Source: Sphingomonas trueperi (GTDB lineage: Bacteria; Pseudomonadota; Alphaproteobacteria; Sphingomonadales; Sphingomonadaceae). Taken from it: a DNA stretch of 60,423 nucleotides. Under the pieces are notes generated by a model. It worked only from the letters and a program-made list of their open reading frames with translations, ran no database searches and had not been told where the DNA came from. Below, one piece after another: positions 44,159-52,025 of this stretch; positions within the stretch are counted from its first letter, which is position 1, and the number at the start of each line of letters is the position of its first letter. The translations under genes and the position numbers were made by a program. Where the stretch lies: positions 1 through 60,423 of the forward strand of contig NZ_JAATJB010000019.1 of the NCBI RefSeq assembly GCF_011927635.1, given 5' to 3'.

Positions 44159-45472
44159 ATGGCAGCGCAGATCGACAGTCTTTCTACTGGCACCGACCAT
44201 GACGGCCTGGTGCGCCGCTTAATTGCCCGCTGGCGTGACGATCAGGGCGCGACCTATCGGAGCTGGTTTCTTTGGGACGAGCGGTTGAAGAACTTCCGAT
44301 CAATCCGGCGCGGCATCACCCAGGTTGTCGGCGAGATCGAGCGCGGCACGTTCGGCGTCGCCTACCGCGGATCGTCGCTCGAAACCGTCGTCCATTCCGT
44401 CGCCGAGCAGCGGCAAATCTTCAAGGGCGCGGACCATGCGTTCCTCTGGAAGCCGAAGCTCCGCATCCCCGACATTTACGAGAGCCCCGACAATCAGCGC
44501 GCGTTCGGCCGCTTGCTCGACGCCTGTTCCTGTTGCGACACGGCCGAGGAGATCATCAGCCATATCCACGCGATCGACCGTTTGAAGATCAAGGGGCTGG
44601 GTCCGGCGGTCGCCAACCTCCTCTACTTCCTTCACCCGACGCTGGTGCCGCCCTTCAACACCGCAATCGTTAAGGGCTACAACGCGCTGACGGGGGCGAA
44701 TGTGAAGCTCGGGAGCTGGGAGCATTTTCTGGCGATGCGGACCGGCATCCTCGATCTCAACGACCGCTTCCGCGAGCTGCTATCGAATGATTTAGGCGCG
44801 ATCGGCGGTCTGTTGTTCGACATCGGCTCCGATCGCTATCCGGCTCCGCCCCTCGACGTGAGCGGCGCGACGCTGGCGAGCTGGGGGCAGCGGCTTGAGG
44901 CGGCGCGCGAGGAAGCGCGCACGCTCAGCAAGGCCGCTCAGCGCGAGGGCGAGAACGAGCGCACCCATACCGAAATCCAGGCATGGCTTCGCGATCTAGG
45001 GTTGGCGCTCGGCTATGACGTATGGATCGCCGCGAACGACCGCAGCCGCGCCTTCGACGGATCACCCTTGGGCGCAGGATGCCTTGAGCGCCTGCCCGAC
45101 ACGATCGCGACGTCGAAGGGCGCTGACTCGATCCGGCTGATCGACGTGCTGTGGCTTGAGAAGGCCGGCGATCATGTCGCCGCGGCGTTCGAGGTGGAGC
45201 ATTCGACCTCGATCTATTCGGGCATCGTCAGGATGCTCGACCTGGCCTTGAGCGGTGGCGACCTTCACGCGACCGCGGGGCTGTTCCTTGTCGCGCCCGA
45301 CGCGCGCGAGACGGACGTTCGCGCGCAGTTGCAGCGGCCCGCGTTCAGCCGCGTAGCCGACCTCGACATATCCTACCTGCCCTATGGCGAGCTGGAGAAG
45401 AACCGGGAGGCCATCGCGCGGTTCGGATCGGGACTGAAAGCGATCAAGGCCGTTTCCAGCAAGCTCGCCTAG
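44159..45472 (+). CDS. putative defence nuclease with C-terminal PD-(D/E)XK-like domain
   Basis: A 437-residue protein. The first ~260 residues are of unknown fold but contain a helix-hairpin-helix-like segment (LKIKGLGPAVANLLYFLHP). The last ~150 residues have the order IDVLWLEKAG...AAFEVEHSTSIYSGIVRML. This fits a restriction-endonuclease-like core with acidic residues in D...ExE positions, though a clear catalytic Lys is not seen after the second strand. It resembles stand-alone restriction-like proteins of defence islands. The ATG at 44159 follows GGGGAC. Neighbours are copper genes, so it stands alone. Confidence 0.6.
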   Translation: MAAQIDSLSTGTDHDGLVRRLIARWRDDQGATYRSWFLWDERLKNFRSIRRGITQVVGEIERGTFGVAYRGSSLETVVHSVAEQRQIFKGADHAFLWKPKLRIPDIYESPDNQRAFGRLLDACSCCDTAEEIISHIHAIDRLKIKGLGPAVANLLYFLHPTLVPPFNTAIVKGYNALTGANVKLGSWEHFLAMRTGILDLNDRFRELLSNDLGAIGGLLFDIGSDRYPAPPLDVSGATLASWGQRLEAAREEARTLSKAAQREGENERTHTEIQAWLRDLGLALGYDVWIAANDRSRAFDGSPLGAGCLERLPDTIATSKGADSIRLIDVLWLEKAGDHVAAAFEVEHSTSIYSGIVRMLDLALSGGDLHATAGLFLVAPDARETDVRAQLQRPAFSRVADLDISYLPYGELEKNREAIARFGSGLKAIKAVSSKLA

Positions 45473-45486
45473 CCCGCTCCGCGCAA

Positions 45487-45510
45487 GGGATGATCCGGAG
45501 AGCCGCGTAT
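45487..45510 (+). promoter_or_regulatory. ECF sigma promoter 1 (DUF4396)
   Basis: GGGATG (45487-45492), exactly 12 nt, then GCGTAT (45505-45510). It is one of six sites with the same elements and spacing. A dyad CCTCTAGCATGTAGAGG follows in the leader. The gene starts 27 bp downstream. Confidence 0.7.
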
Positions 45511-45536
45511 CCTCTAGCATGTAGAGGAGTGCTGCC

Positions 45537-46421
45537 GTGACGATGCCATCCCCGGCCCCCTGGCTCGACGCCGTGCTGATCGGGTGGTTCGTGCTGACCG
45601 CCCTTTCGGTCGCTTACGTCGCGTGGGATGCCTTCACCCGCAACCCCGAGCTGCGCGTGATGAAATGGGGGTGGCTGTTGGTCACGCTCTATGGTGGCCC
45701 GATCATGGCCGCGGCCTATGTCCTGTCCTGCCAGGAGCCGGCGAACGAGCGGCACGAGGATTTCGTTCGACCGCTCTGGAAGCAGGCGTTCGGCTCGGCC
45801 ATCCATTGCATGGCGGGCGATGCAACCGGCGTCATCGCCGCAGCCGCGATCACCACGGCGCTCGGCCTGCCGATGTGGCAGGACGTGATCGCGGAATATG
45901 TGTTCGGCTTCGCGTTCGGACTGCTGATTTTCCAGGCGCTTTTCATGCGCGACATGGCGGGCGGTTCCTATTGGGGCGCGCTTCGCATGTCGTTCATCCC
46001 CGAATGGCTGTCGATGAATGCCGTCATGGCCGGCATGATCCCGACGATGGTGGTGTTGATGAGCCGCGACATGGCCGCGATGCACGCCAGCTCGCTCCGC
46101 TTTTGGGGCGTCATGTCGCTGGCGACACTCGTCGGGTTCGCAGTCGCCTATCCGATCAACCTTTGGCTGGTTGGCGTGCGCTTGAAGCACGGCATGGGCA
46201 CGGTGCGCGCGCTGGGGCATGGCGGACACGAAGTCGGCGCGGACCGGCAATCGGCCACGCCGATGCCGGACATGGGACACGACGCAATGGCAGGGATGAG
46301 CGGCATGGCGGCCGGCGCGCGCGTGACCGGACCTCAGATCGCCGCGATGACAGTGTTGACGCTCATCATGCTTGGCGCGGGCATCATCGTTGCGACGCTG
46401 TTCGGTCGGTGGGCCATGTAA
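45537..46421 (+). CDS. DUF4396 family membrane protein
   Basis: A 294-residue membrane protein with about seven helices. It has conserved DUF4396 segments: VMKWGWLLVTLYGGPIMAAA, AIHCMAGDATGVIAAAAI, and IPEWLSMNAVMAGMIPTMVV. A His/Met-rich loop near residues 225-262 (GHGGHEVGADRQ, PDMGHDAMAGMSGM) could bind copper. From memory, the family recurs in copper-resistance loci; its function is unknown. It is preceded by ECF promoter 1 and followed by ECF promoter 2, so it is a single-gene unit. GTG at 45537 or ATG at 45543 is the start. Confidence 0.8.
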   Translation: MTMPSPAPWLDAVLIGWFVLTALSVAYVAWDAFTRNPELRVMKWGWLLVTLYGGPIMAAAYVLSCQEPANERHEDFVRPLWKQAFGSAIHCMAGDATGVIAAAAITTALGLPMWQDVIAEYVFGFAFGLLIFQALFMRDMAGGSYWGALRMSFIPEWLSMNAVMAGMIPTMVVLMSRDMAAMHASSLRFWGVMSLATLVGFAVAYPINLWLVGVRLKHGMGTVRALGHGGHEVGADRQSATPMPDMGHDAMAGMSGMAAGARVTGPQIAAMTVLTLIMLGAGIIVATLFGRWAM

Positions 46422-46450
46422 CTTGCCGCGAACGACGGAGATCGCGGCAA

Positions 46451-46474
46451 GGGGTGATCGCGCGGCGCGCGTAT
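46451..46474 (+). promoter_or_regulatory. ECF sigma promoter 2 (copper storage protein)
   Basis: GGGGTG (46451-46456), 12 nt, GCGTAT (46469-46474), in the same arrangement as the other five sites. It precedes the Cys-rich protein gene by 36 bp. Confidence 0.68.
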
Positions 46475-46510
46475 CTAGGAACAGGCGGGGGCTCATACGG
46501 AGATAATGCG

Positions 46511-46843
46511 ATGCACCAGATCGACCCCGGCATGAAGGCGTGCATGGACGCCTGCCACGAATGCCATGTGACCTGTCTTCACATGGCGATGAACCATTGC
46601 CTCGAAATGGGCGGCCAGCACGCCGCGCCCGAGCATATGAAGATCATGGCCGACTGCGCGCAAATTTGCGCGGTTGCGATCGACTTCATGGCGCGCAAGT
46701 CCGCCCACCATCAGCATATCTGCCGCGAGTGTGCCGAGATCTGCCGGGCTTGCGCAGCGAGCTGCGAGGCCCTGGGCGGCATGGAGGATTGCGTGGCAGC
46801 GTGCCGGAAGTGCGCCGATTCCTGCGATCGGATGGCGGCATAG
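46511..46843 (+). CDS. four-helix-bundle copper-binding protein (Csp-like)
   Basis: A 110-residue protein with 16 cysteines arranged along predicted helices: ACMDACHECHVTC, ADCAQICAVA, ICRECAEICRACAASC and DCVAACRKCADSC. This is the pattern of cytosolic Csp3-type copper storage proteins, four-helix bundles whose core is lined by Cys thiolates that hold many Cu(I) ions. There is no signal peptide, so it acts in the cytoplasm. The ATG at 46511 is chosen as the first start after GGAGATAATGCG. ECF promoter 2 lies upstream and a strong hairpin follows. Confidence 0.88.
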   Translation: MHQIDPGMKACMDACHECHVTCLHMAMNHCLEMGGQHAAPEHMKIMADCAQICAVAIDFMARKSAHHQHICRECAEICRACAASCEALGGMEDCVAACRKCADSCDRMAA

Positions 46844-46850
46844 CGGGGCT

Positions 46851-46876
46851 TGCGCGGGCGGTCGCCCGCCCGCGCA
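46851..46876. terminator. bidirectional hairpin between csp and fliQ
   Basis: A perfect 11-bp stem TGCGCGGGCGG / CCGCCCGCGCA with the tetraloop TCGC lies between two convergent genes. It is very stable but lacks a U-run. It probably ends both transcripts. Confidence 0.55.
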
Positions 46877-46888
46877 GCTATCTGCATA

Positions 46889-47158
46889 TCAACGGCCCAT
46901 GCTCGCGATCACAGCGAACAGCTCGGCCGTGAACTTGGTCAGGAGCTCGGTCGCTGCGCTCCCGAAAATCACCAAACATACGCCTAGCGCGATCAGCTTA
47001 GGCACGAAGCTCAGCGTCTGTTCGCTAATCGACGTCGCCGCCTGGATGATGCTGATTATCAGCCCGACGATCATCATCGGCACGAGCAGCACCACGCAGA
47101 TCAGGCCGGCCACGGCCAGCATCCTCCCCGTCTCGTCGAGCAGGATCGACTGATCCAT
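46889..47158 (-). CDS. fliQ: orphan FliQ-like flagellar export protein
   Basis: An 89-residue two-helix membrane protein of the FliQ/SctS family, full length. The hallmark IIQAATSISEQTLSFVPKLI links the helices, and the first helix is LICVVLLVPMMIVGLI. FliQ is normally part of the type III export gate with FliP and FliR, none of which is present here. The gene lies 52 bp after copD in the same direction, separated by a strong hairpin (47177-47206). No ECF promoter is seen directly before it. Its role in a copper locus is unknown. Confidence 0.85.
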   Translation of the reverse strand: MDQSILLDETGRMLAVAGLICVVLLVPMMIVGLIISIIQAATSISEQTLSFVPKLIALGVCLVIFGSAATELLTKFTAELFAVIASMGR

Positions 47159-47176
47159 CAGGCGCGGCCCCGTGAA

Positions 47177-47206
47177 CGGCCGGGGACCGCGAGGGCTCCC
47201 CGGCCG
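47177..47206 (-). terminator. hairpin between copD and fliQ
   Basis: A perfect 10-bp stem CGGCCGGGGA / TCCCCGGCCG with a 10-base loop lies in the 52-bp gap. No U-run follows. It could attenuate transcription from copCD into fliQ or stabilise the copCD mRNA end. Confidence 0.45.
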
Positions 47207-47210
47207 CGCA

Positions 47211-48137
47211 TCACATCGCCGATGCAGGCGGCGCGAGCGTCCCGAGCCAGGCGATCAGCCCGAGAACCGCGATGACACAGGCGGTTTCGATCGCCAGACT
47301 TGTCCGCAGCGCGCCGAGGGCGCCCTTGTGATCGTCCGCTGCGATCGACCGCTCGAATGCCGGCGTGAGCCGGAAGCGGTTGAGCGAGGCGAGCCCTAGC
47401 ATGGCGACGAACAGCGCCAGCTTTGCGATCAGGAGCTGACCATAGAGCGTCGCAGGAAGCGTGGCGAGGTTGCCGATCCCGACCAGCATCCAGCCGTTGA
47501 CCAGGCCGGTGACGAGGATCGTGCCGACCACAACCGTCCCGATCGCGCCGAACCCGTGCAGCGCGCGGTGCGTCAGCCCCAGATGCGCCGCGTCTACGCG
47601 CGCCGCGGGTCGGGAGACGAGCAGGAGCAGCCCCAGTAGTGCGCCAACCCAAGCGCCCGAGGCGATCAGATGGAGAATGTCGACGATGAGGTGGACCCAG
47701 CCCATCACGGCTTCGTCCATCGCGCCGTGTCCGGTCCACGCCAGCGTTGCGAGTGCCACGGCCGAGCAGAGCGCGACGATGCTCAGCCAGATGCCGCGCC
47801 CGCCCGCGACCAGCGCTGCCAGCGCCGCGAGGGCCACCATGACCATGCGCAGCTTCCATGCTGCTCCGATCGCAGAGCCGGTGAGCAGCGCGCCGACTGC
47901 TTCACGGTCGATCGGCCAGGCCGGCGTTCCGGCCATTGAGGAGGCCATCAGCACGACCCAGGCGCCTGAAAACAACAGGCTCAGGCCAGCGCTGGCGATG
48001 AACCAGGGACGCAGCGCGAGCGCGTCGCCGCGCTCGCGCGCCCGCAGCCCATAAAGGCTGAATGCGGCAAGGCCGAACAGCGCAGCCAGCGTCACGTAGA
48101 GCGCGAAGCGGACGCCGATAAGCGACCAGTCCCCCAT
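47211..48137 (-). CDS. copD: copper homeostasis membrane protein CopD
   Basis: A 308-residue inner-membrane protein of the CopD family with about eight helices. Conserved segments include WTGHGAMDEAVMGWVHLIVD and ILHLIASGAWVGALLGLLLL, with the membrane histidines expected for the family, and SLNRFRLTPAFERS near the C-terminus. CopD works with periplasmic CopC in copper uptake or delivery. The gene follows copC by four bases and shares its ECF promoter (48546-48569). Confidence 0.87.
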   Translation of the reverse strand: MGDWSLIGVRFALYVTLAALFGLAAFSLYGLRARERGDALALRPWFIASAGLSLLFSGAWVVLMASSMAGTPAWPIDREAVGALLTGSAIGAAWKLRMVMVALAALAALVAGGRGIWLSIVALCSAVALATLAWTGHGAMDEAVMGWVHLIVDILHLIASGAWVGALLGLLLLVSRPAARVDAAHLGLTHRALHGFGAIGTVVVGTILVTGLVNGWMLVGIGNLATLPATLYGQLLIAKLALFVAMLGLASLNRFRLTPAFERSIAADDHKGALGALRTSLAIETACVIAVLGLIAWLGTLAPPASAM

Positions 48138-48141
48138 CGCC

Positions 48142-48510
48142 TCACTTCACCGCGAAGACGTAGGTTCCTGCGACCTTGTGGGTGTCGGTCGAGACGACAT
48201 TCCACGCGACGCTATACCGACCCGATGGGAGCGGCGATTTCGGGGTGATGACGAGGGTCCGGCCATCGGACGAGAGCGCGGAGGCGCTGGCCATCTTCAT
48301 GGCTGCCATGCCGGGCATCGCTGCCATCGTGAGATCGGCCTTGGAGAAGGCTGGCATCAGCTTCTCGCTGAAATGAAGTTCGATACGAGCGGGCTTCGCG
48401 ACCGTCGCATTGGCGGCCGGCGATGCCGACACCAGCTTAGGATGGGCGTTCGCCGTTCCGGCGAACATGACGAGAGCGGCAGCAGCAGTCAGAACGGATA
48501 GGCGGCGCAT
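48142..48510 (-). CDS. copC: periplasmic copper-binding protein CopC
   Basis: A 122-residue protein with a signal peptide (AAAALVMFAGTANA) cleaved before the copper-binding His1 of the mature chain (AHPKLVSASP). The beta-barrel ends with VVSTDTHKVAGTYVFAV, carrying the second His. A Met-rich loop (MAAMPGMAAMKM) adds a Cu(I) site. This is the CopC fold with both Cu(II) and Cu(I) ligands. The ATG at 48510 is preferred over a start at 48573 because the latter lies upstream of the promoter. It is followed by copD. Confidence 0.88.
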   Translation of the reverse strand: MRRLSVLTAAAALVMFAGTANAHPKLVSASPAANATVAKPARIELHFSEKLMPAFSKADLTMAAMPGMAAMKMASASALSSDGRTLVITPKSPLPSGRYSVAWNVVSTDTHKVAGTYVFAVK

Positions 48511-48545
48511 AGGGGGCCTTTCGACAGGAGGGTTCCTGTCCTTCA

Positions 48546-48569
48546 TTACGCGCCCCGATCGACCACCCC
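48546..48569 (-). promoter_or_regulatory. ECF sigma promoter 3 (copC-copD)
   Basis: On the minus strand, GGGGTG (48569-48564), 12 nt, GCGTAA (48551-48546). It is divergent from the cnrYXH promoter 17 bp away and lies 36 bp before the copC start. Confidence 0.68.
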
Positions 48570-48585
48570 TCACGGATGGATTTGA

Positions 48586-48609
48586 GGGATGGGCGCGTCG
48601 CTTGCGTAA
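48586..48609 (+). promoter_or_regulatory. ECF sigma promoter 4 (cnrYXH-like operon)
   Basis: GGGATG (48586-48591), 12 nt, GCGTAA (48604-48609). It lies before the sigma/anti-sigma operon and so predicts autoregulation. It is back-to-back with the copC promoter. Confidence 0.7.
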
Positions 48610-48637
48610 TCCATGCTAGAGGGGTGGAGTGAACGAC

Positions 48638-48907
48638 ATGGACCTCGACGCAGTATTGATGAGGCTGGCGCAAGCACCCGTGCCCGCGAGCCTTGATGGC
48701 ATGGAAGATCGCGTGCTGGCGCGGGTCGCCGCACGTCCAGCGGCGCGCGCCGGCTTAGGCGTTGGGGCAATGACGATCGCTGCGGCGCTCGTCATGGGCA
48801 TCTTCGGTGCCGGTGTGCCCGCGAAGGAAGCCAGCGCGGCTTCGCTATCGCCCTTGGGGCCGGTGTCGCCGCTCGCGCCCTCCACGCTGCTCGTCGGCGT
48901 GCAATGA
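48638..48907 (+). CDS. CnrY-like membrane anti-sigma factor
   Basis: An 89-residue protein. A short cytoplasmic N-terminus (LDAVLMRLAQAPVPASLDGM) is followed by a single membrane helix (GVGAMTIAAALVMGIFGAGV) and a short periplasmic tail. This is the size and topology of CnrY/NccY, the anti-sigma factor that holds an ECF sigma factor at the membrane. Primary sequence similarity is weak. The assignment rests on being the first gene of an operon whose next two genes are CnrX-like and an ECF sigma factor. The ATG at 48638 has GGAG upstream; GTG at 48629 is an alternative. Confidence 0.7.
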   Translation: MDLDAVLMRLAQAPVPASLDGMEDRVLARVAARPAARAGLGVGAMTIAAALVMGIFGAGVPAKEASAASLSPLGPVSPLAPSTLLVGVQ

Positions 48908-49344
48908 GCGGCCGCATCCGCCTTCTGCTTGGCATTGTCGCGTGCTTCATCGCCGCGATCATCGGTGTGTTCGTGGGGCGGGCGCTACTTCCGCCACGTG
49001 CCCAGCCCGGCTCGGAGCTGCACGACGTGCTGCATCATAAGCTGGCGCTGGACGCCAACCAGGAAGCGCGACTTGAAGTGCTGGAGCAGCGTTTCGCCGT
49101 GCAGCGGCGCGCATTCGAGCTGGAATTGCGGGCGAACAATGCCCGGCTCGCTGAAGCGATCGAGGCCGAGCATGGCAACGGGCCGCGCGTCGCCGCAGCG
49201 GTCGACCAGAGCCACGCCGTCATGGGCGAGCTCCAGAAAGCGACGCTGGCGCACATCTTCGCCATGCGCCAGCTCTTGCGGCCCAATCAGACCGGCCAGT
49301 TCGATCAGGCCGTGGTGAAGGCGCTCACCGACGACGCACGTTGA
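48904..49344 (+). CDS. CnrX-like periplasmic metal sensor
   Basis: A 146-residue membrane-anchored periplasmic sensor. The anchor is LLGIVACFIAAIIGVFVGRA, and a helical hairpin domain follows. All five metal ligands known in Cupriavidus CnrX (His42, His46, Glu63, His119, Met123) have counterparts with a constant offset of two: His40, His44 (LHDVLHHKL), Glu61 (LEQRF), His117 and Met121 (AHIFAMRQLL). It should bind a metal and release the sigma factor through the CnrY-like protein. The first gene overlaps its start by four bases and the sigma gene follows ten bases after its stop. Confidence 0.88.
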   Translation: MSGRIRLLLGIVACFIAAIIGVFVGRALLPPRAQPGSELHDVLHHKLALDANQEARLEVLEQRFAVQRRAFELELRANNARLAEAIEAEHGNGPRVAAAVDQSHAVMGELQKATLAHIFAMRQLLRPNQTGQFDQAVVKALTDDAR

Positions 49345-49354
49345 GGTTCGGCGC

Positions 49355-49924
49355 GTGAGCCTCGACTGGACCACGCTTACGGACGGCGAGCTGGCGACCC
49401 TCAGCATCGCCGGGCGCGAAGCCGCCTTCGCCGAGATCATGCGCCGCCATCGGCAGTCAATCTTCCGCATGGTGCGCGCGTGCGTCGGCGAGGCCGACGA
49501 GGCGCTGGACCTTCTGCAGGAGACCTTCGTCGCGGCGCATCAGGCCCTGCCCCGCTACGACGGCGATCGATCGATGCGCGCGTGGCTATCGACGATCGCG
49601 ATCAACAAGTGCCGCGATTGGGGGCGCAAGCGCACCGTGCGGCGCTTTCTGGCGTTCGCCGCACCGATCGGCCCGGAAGCCGAAGCCATTGCAGACGACC
49701 AGGTGGCGATCGACGACGCGACGGGCGACCGACAGGAACTCGACCGCGTGACGCGCGCCATTGCGGGCTTGCCGACCGCATTGAAGGAATCCTTGGTGCT
49801 GCGCACGATCGAGGGGTTGAGCCAGGCTGAAACCGCGGCAGTGTTGTCGATCAGCGAAAAGGCGGTAGAAACCCGCCTCTATCGCGCGCGATCGAAGTTG
49901 CTGGAGCGATTGGGCGGGCGCTGA
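49355..49924 (+). CDS. CnrH-like ECF RNA polymerase sigma factor
   Basis: A 189-residue ECF sigma factor. Region 2 runs from AEIMRRHRQSIFRMVRACVG through EALDLLQETFVAAHQAL to MRAWLSTIAINKCRDW. Region 4 has GLSQAETAAVLSISEKAVET and LYRARSKLLERL. It directs RNA polymerase to a small set of promoters once freed from its anti-sigma factor. Six sites GGGRTR-N12-GCGTAN around it are the likely targets, including its own operon. The GTG at 49355 follows GAGG. Confidence 0.9.
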   Translation: MSLDWTTLTDGELATLSIAGREAAFAEIMRRHRQSIFRMVRACVGEADEALDLLQETFVAAHQALPRYDGDRSMRAWLSTIAINKCRDWGRKRTVRRFLAFAAPIGPEAEAIADDQVAIDDATGDRQELDRVTRAIAGLPTALKESLVLRTIEGLSQAETAAVLSISEKAVETRLYRARSKLLERLGGR

Positions 49925-49948
49925 GGGATAGCGCCCTGAGCTGCGTAT
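49925..49948 (+). promoter_or_regulatory. ECF sigma promoter 5 (copA-copB operon)
   Basis: GGGATA (49925-49930), 12 nt, GCGTAT (49943-49948), directly after the sigma gene stop and 44 bp before the multicopper oxidase start. Confidence 0.7.
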
Positions 49949-49991
49949 CAAGGCTAGAGGGACACTCCCGTTCGAGAGCCTTGAGGACCGT

Positions 49992-52025
49992 ATGAGCCGC
50001 ACTATCGATCGCCGCCAGATGCTTCGCGGCGCCGCCCTTGCTGGCGGTGGCATGGCGCTGACCGCCTATATGCCCGCGTGGGCGCAGCCTGTCTCGGGCG
50101 GGATCGTCAAACCGCTGCCGACCGTCTCGGGCACTGACATCGCGCTGACGATCGACAGTTTCAGACTTCCCGTCGACGGCAAGTCGACGCCCGCAATCGG
50201 CGTCAACGGCACGGTGCCGGCCCCTCTCATTCGCTTGAAGGAGGGGCAAAAGGTCCGCCTCTCCGTCACCAACAATCTCGACGAGGACAGTTCGATCCAC
50301 TGGCATGGGCTGCTCGTGCCGTTCGCGATGGACGGCGTGCCCGGCATCAGCTTCCCCGGCATCAAGGCGCGCTCGACCTTCATCTACGAGTTCCCGATCA
50401 TCCAGTCGGGCACCTACTGGTATCACAGCCATTCCGGCGAGCAGGAGCAGGGCGGACTTTACGGGCCGATCGTGATCGACCCGGCCGGTGCCGATCCGAT
50501 CGCGTTCGACCGCGAGCATGTGATCGTGCTGTCCGACCACAGCCAGATGACCGGCGAGCAGATTTTCCGGAAGCTGAAGCAGATGGGCGGCGCCTATTTC
50601 AACTATCAGCGGCCGACCCTCGCGGGCTTGCTCGCGGGTCGGGAAATGCCGCTCAAGGACCGGATCGAGTGGGGAAAGATGCGAATGGACCCCGCCGACA
50701 TCGCCGACGTCACCGGCTCGACCTATACCTTCCTGGTCAACGGCTACGGGCCGTATGACAACTGGACGGGGCTGTTCAAGCCGGGCGAGCGGGTCCGCTT
50801 GCGGATCATCAACGCCGCGGCGCAGACCAACTTCAACGTCCGCATCCCCGACCTGCCGATGACCGTCGTGCAGGCCGATGGGCAGAATGTCCGTCCGGTG
50901 AAGATCGACGAGTTCCAGATCGGCGTTGCCGAGACGTTCGACGTGATCGTGACGCCCGAGGACCGGGCCTACAGCTTCGTCTCCGAGGCTATCGATCGCT
51001 CCGGCATGGGCCGGGCGACGCTCGCCCCGCGTGAGGGGATGGTCGCCCCGGTCCCGCCGCTTCGTCCGCGCACGCTGCTGACCATGACCGATATGGGCAT
51101 GGACATGGGGAGCATGGGCGGGATGCAGGGCATGTCCGGCATGAAGGACGAGAGCCCGGTCGCCACGCGCGGGCCGGACCCCACCTTGATGCAGAACGCC
51201 TCGCGCAATCTTTGGAAGCTGACGGGCTGGAAGGGGCCGACCGATCACGGGACGGTCGCGGCAGGCGCAGCGATGGCGGGCATGTCCGGCATGTCGGGCA
51301 TGGACCACAGCCAGATGGGCGGCGCTGTAATGCCCGGGATGGACCATAGCCAAATGGCAGCGGGCGGTGCTGGCATGGCCGGCATGGACCATAGTGCCAT
51401 GTCGGGCGGATCGGGCCAGGCTGGCGGCATGGCCGGGATGGACCACGGGTCGGGTGGCGGCATGAACATGAACATGCGCGACCCGAAGAATGCGCCGGGC
51501 GTGAAGATGGGGCCGGGCGTGCAGACCATCTCCCCGATGCCGAAGGACCGTAGCGGTGAACCGCCCCAGGGTCTGGAGGGCCTGGATCACCGCGTCCTCA
51601 CCTATCGCGACCTCGTTTCGCTCGCGCCCAACCCCGACGTGCGCGCGCCGTCGCGTCAGTTCGAGATCCATCTGACCGGTAACATGGAGCGCTACATGTG
51701 GGGCTTCGACGGGCAGAAGCTGAGCGATCCCGCCGACCCCATCCCGTTCCGCAAAGGCGAGCGGGCGCGGGTGACGTTGGTCAACGATACGATGATGCCG
51801 CACCCCATCCATCTCCACGGCCATTTCTTCGAGCTGGTGACGGGGCACGGCAATCATGCGCCGCGCAAGCACACCGTCAACGTGCCGCCTGGAGGCAAGA
51901 TGACCTTTGATCTGACCGCCGATGCACCCGGCGATTGGGCGTTCCACTGTCACAATCTCTACCACATGACCGCAGGCATGATGCGCGTCGTCACCGTTCG
52001 CCCGTTCGCGGGAGAGGCGGCATGA
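49992..52025 (+). CDS. copA: CopA multicopper oxidase, copper resistance
   Basis: A 677-residue periplasmic multicopper oxidase that oxidises Cu(I) to Cu(II). The Tat signal is DRRQMLRGAA near residue 6. Copper ligands are visible in the four expected blocks: HWHGLLVPF, WYHSHSGEQEQGG, HPIHLHGHFFEL and DWAFHCHNLYHMTAGMM. Met-rich inserts lie at about residues 368-385 (MGMDMGSMGGMQGMSGM) and 425-490 (repeats of MDHS). This is the PcoA/CopA layout. It shares ECF promoter 5 and overlaps copB by four bases. Confidence 0.92.
   Translation: MSRTIDRRQMLRGAALAGGGMALTAYMPAWAQPVSGGIVKPLPTVSGTDIALTIDSFRLPVDGKSTPAIGVNGTVPAPLIRLKEGQKVRLSVTNNLDEDSSIHWHGLLVPFAMDGVPGISFPGIKARSTFIYEFPIIQSGTYWYHSHSGEQEQGGLYGPIVIDPAGADPIAFDREHVIVLSDHSQMTGEQIFRKLKQMGGAYFNYQRPTLAGLLAGREMPLKDRIEWGKMRMDPADIADVTGSTYTFLVNGYGPYDNWTGLFKPGERVRLRIINAAAQTNFNVRIPDLPMTVVQADGQNVRPVKIDEFQIGVAETFDVIVTPEDRAYSFVSEAIDRSGMGRATLAPREGMVAPVPPLRPRTLLTMTDMGMDMGSMGGMQGMSGMKDESPVATRGPDPTLMQNASRNLWKLTGWKGPTDHGTVAAGAAMAGMSGMSGMDHSQMGGAVMPGMDHSQMAAGGAGMAGMDHSAMSGGSGQAGGMAGMDHGSGGGMNMNMRDPKNAPGVKMGPGVQTISPMPKDRSGEPPQGLEGLDHRVLTYRDLVSLAPNPDVRAPSRQFEIHLTGNMERYMWGFDGQKLSDPADPIPFRKGERARVTLVNDTMMPHPIHLHGHFFELVTGHGNHAPRKHTVNVPPGGKMTFDLTADAPGDWAFHCHNLYHMTAGMMRVVTVRPFAGEAA

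Noticed and set aside
48511..48573. Longer CopC start at 48573
   Set aside because: It lies upstream of the ECF promoter elements (48546-48569). The signal peptide begins at 48510.
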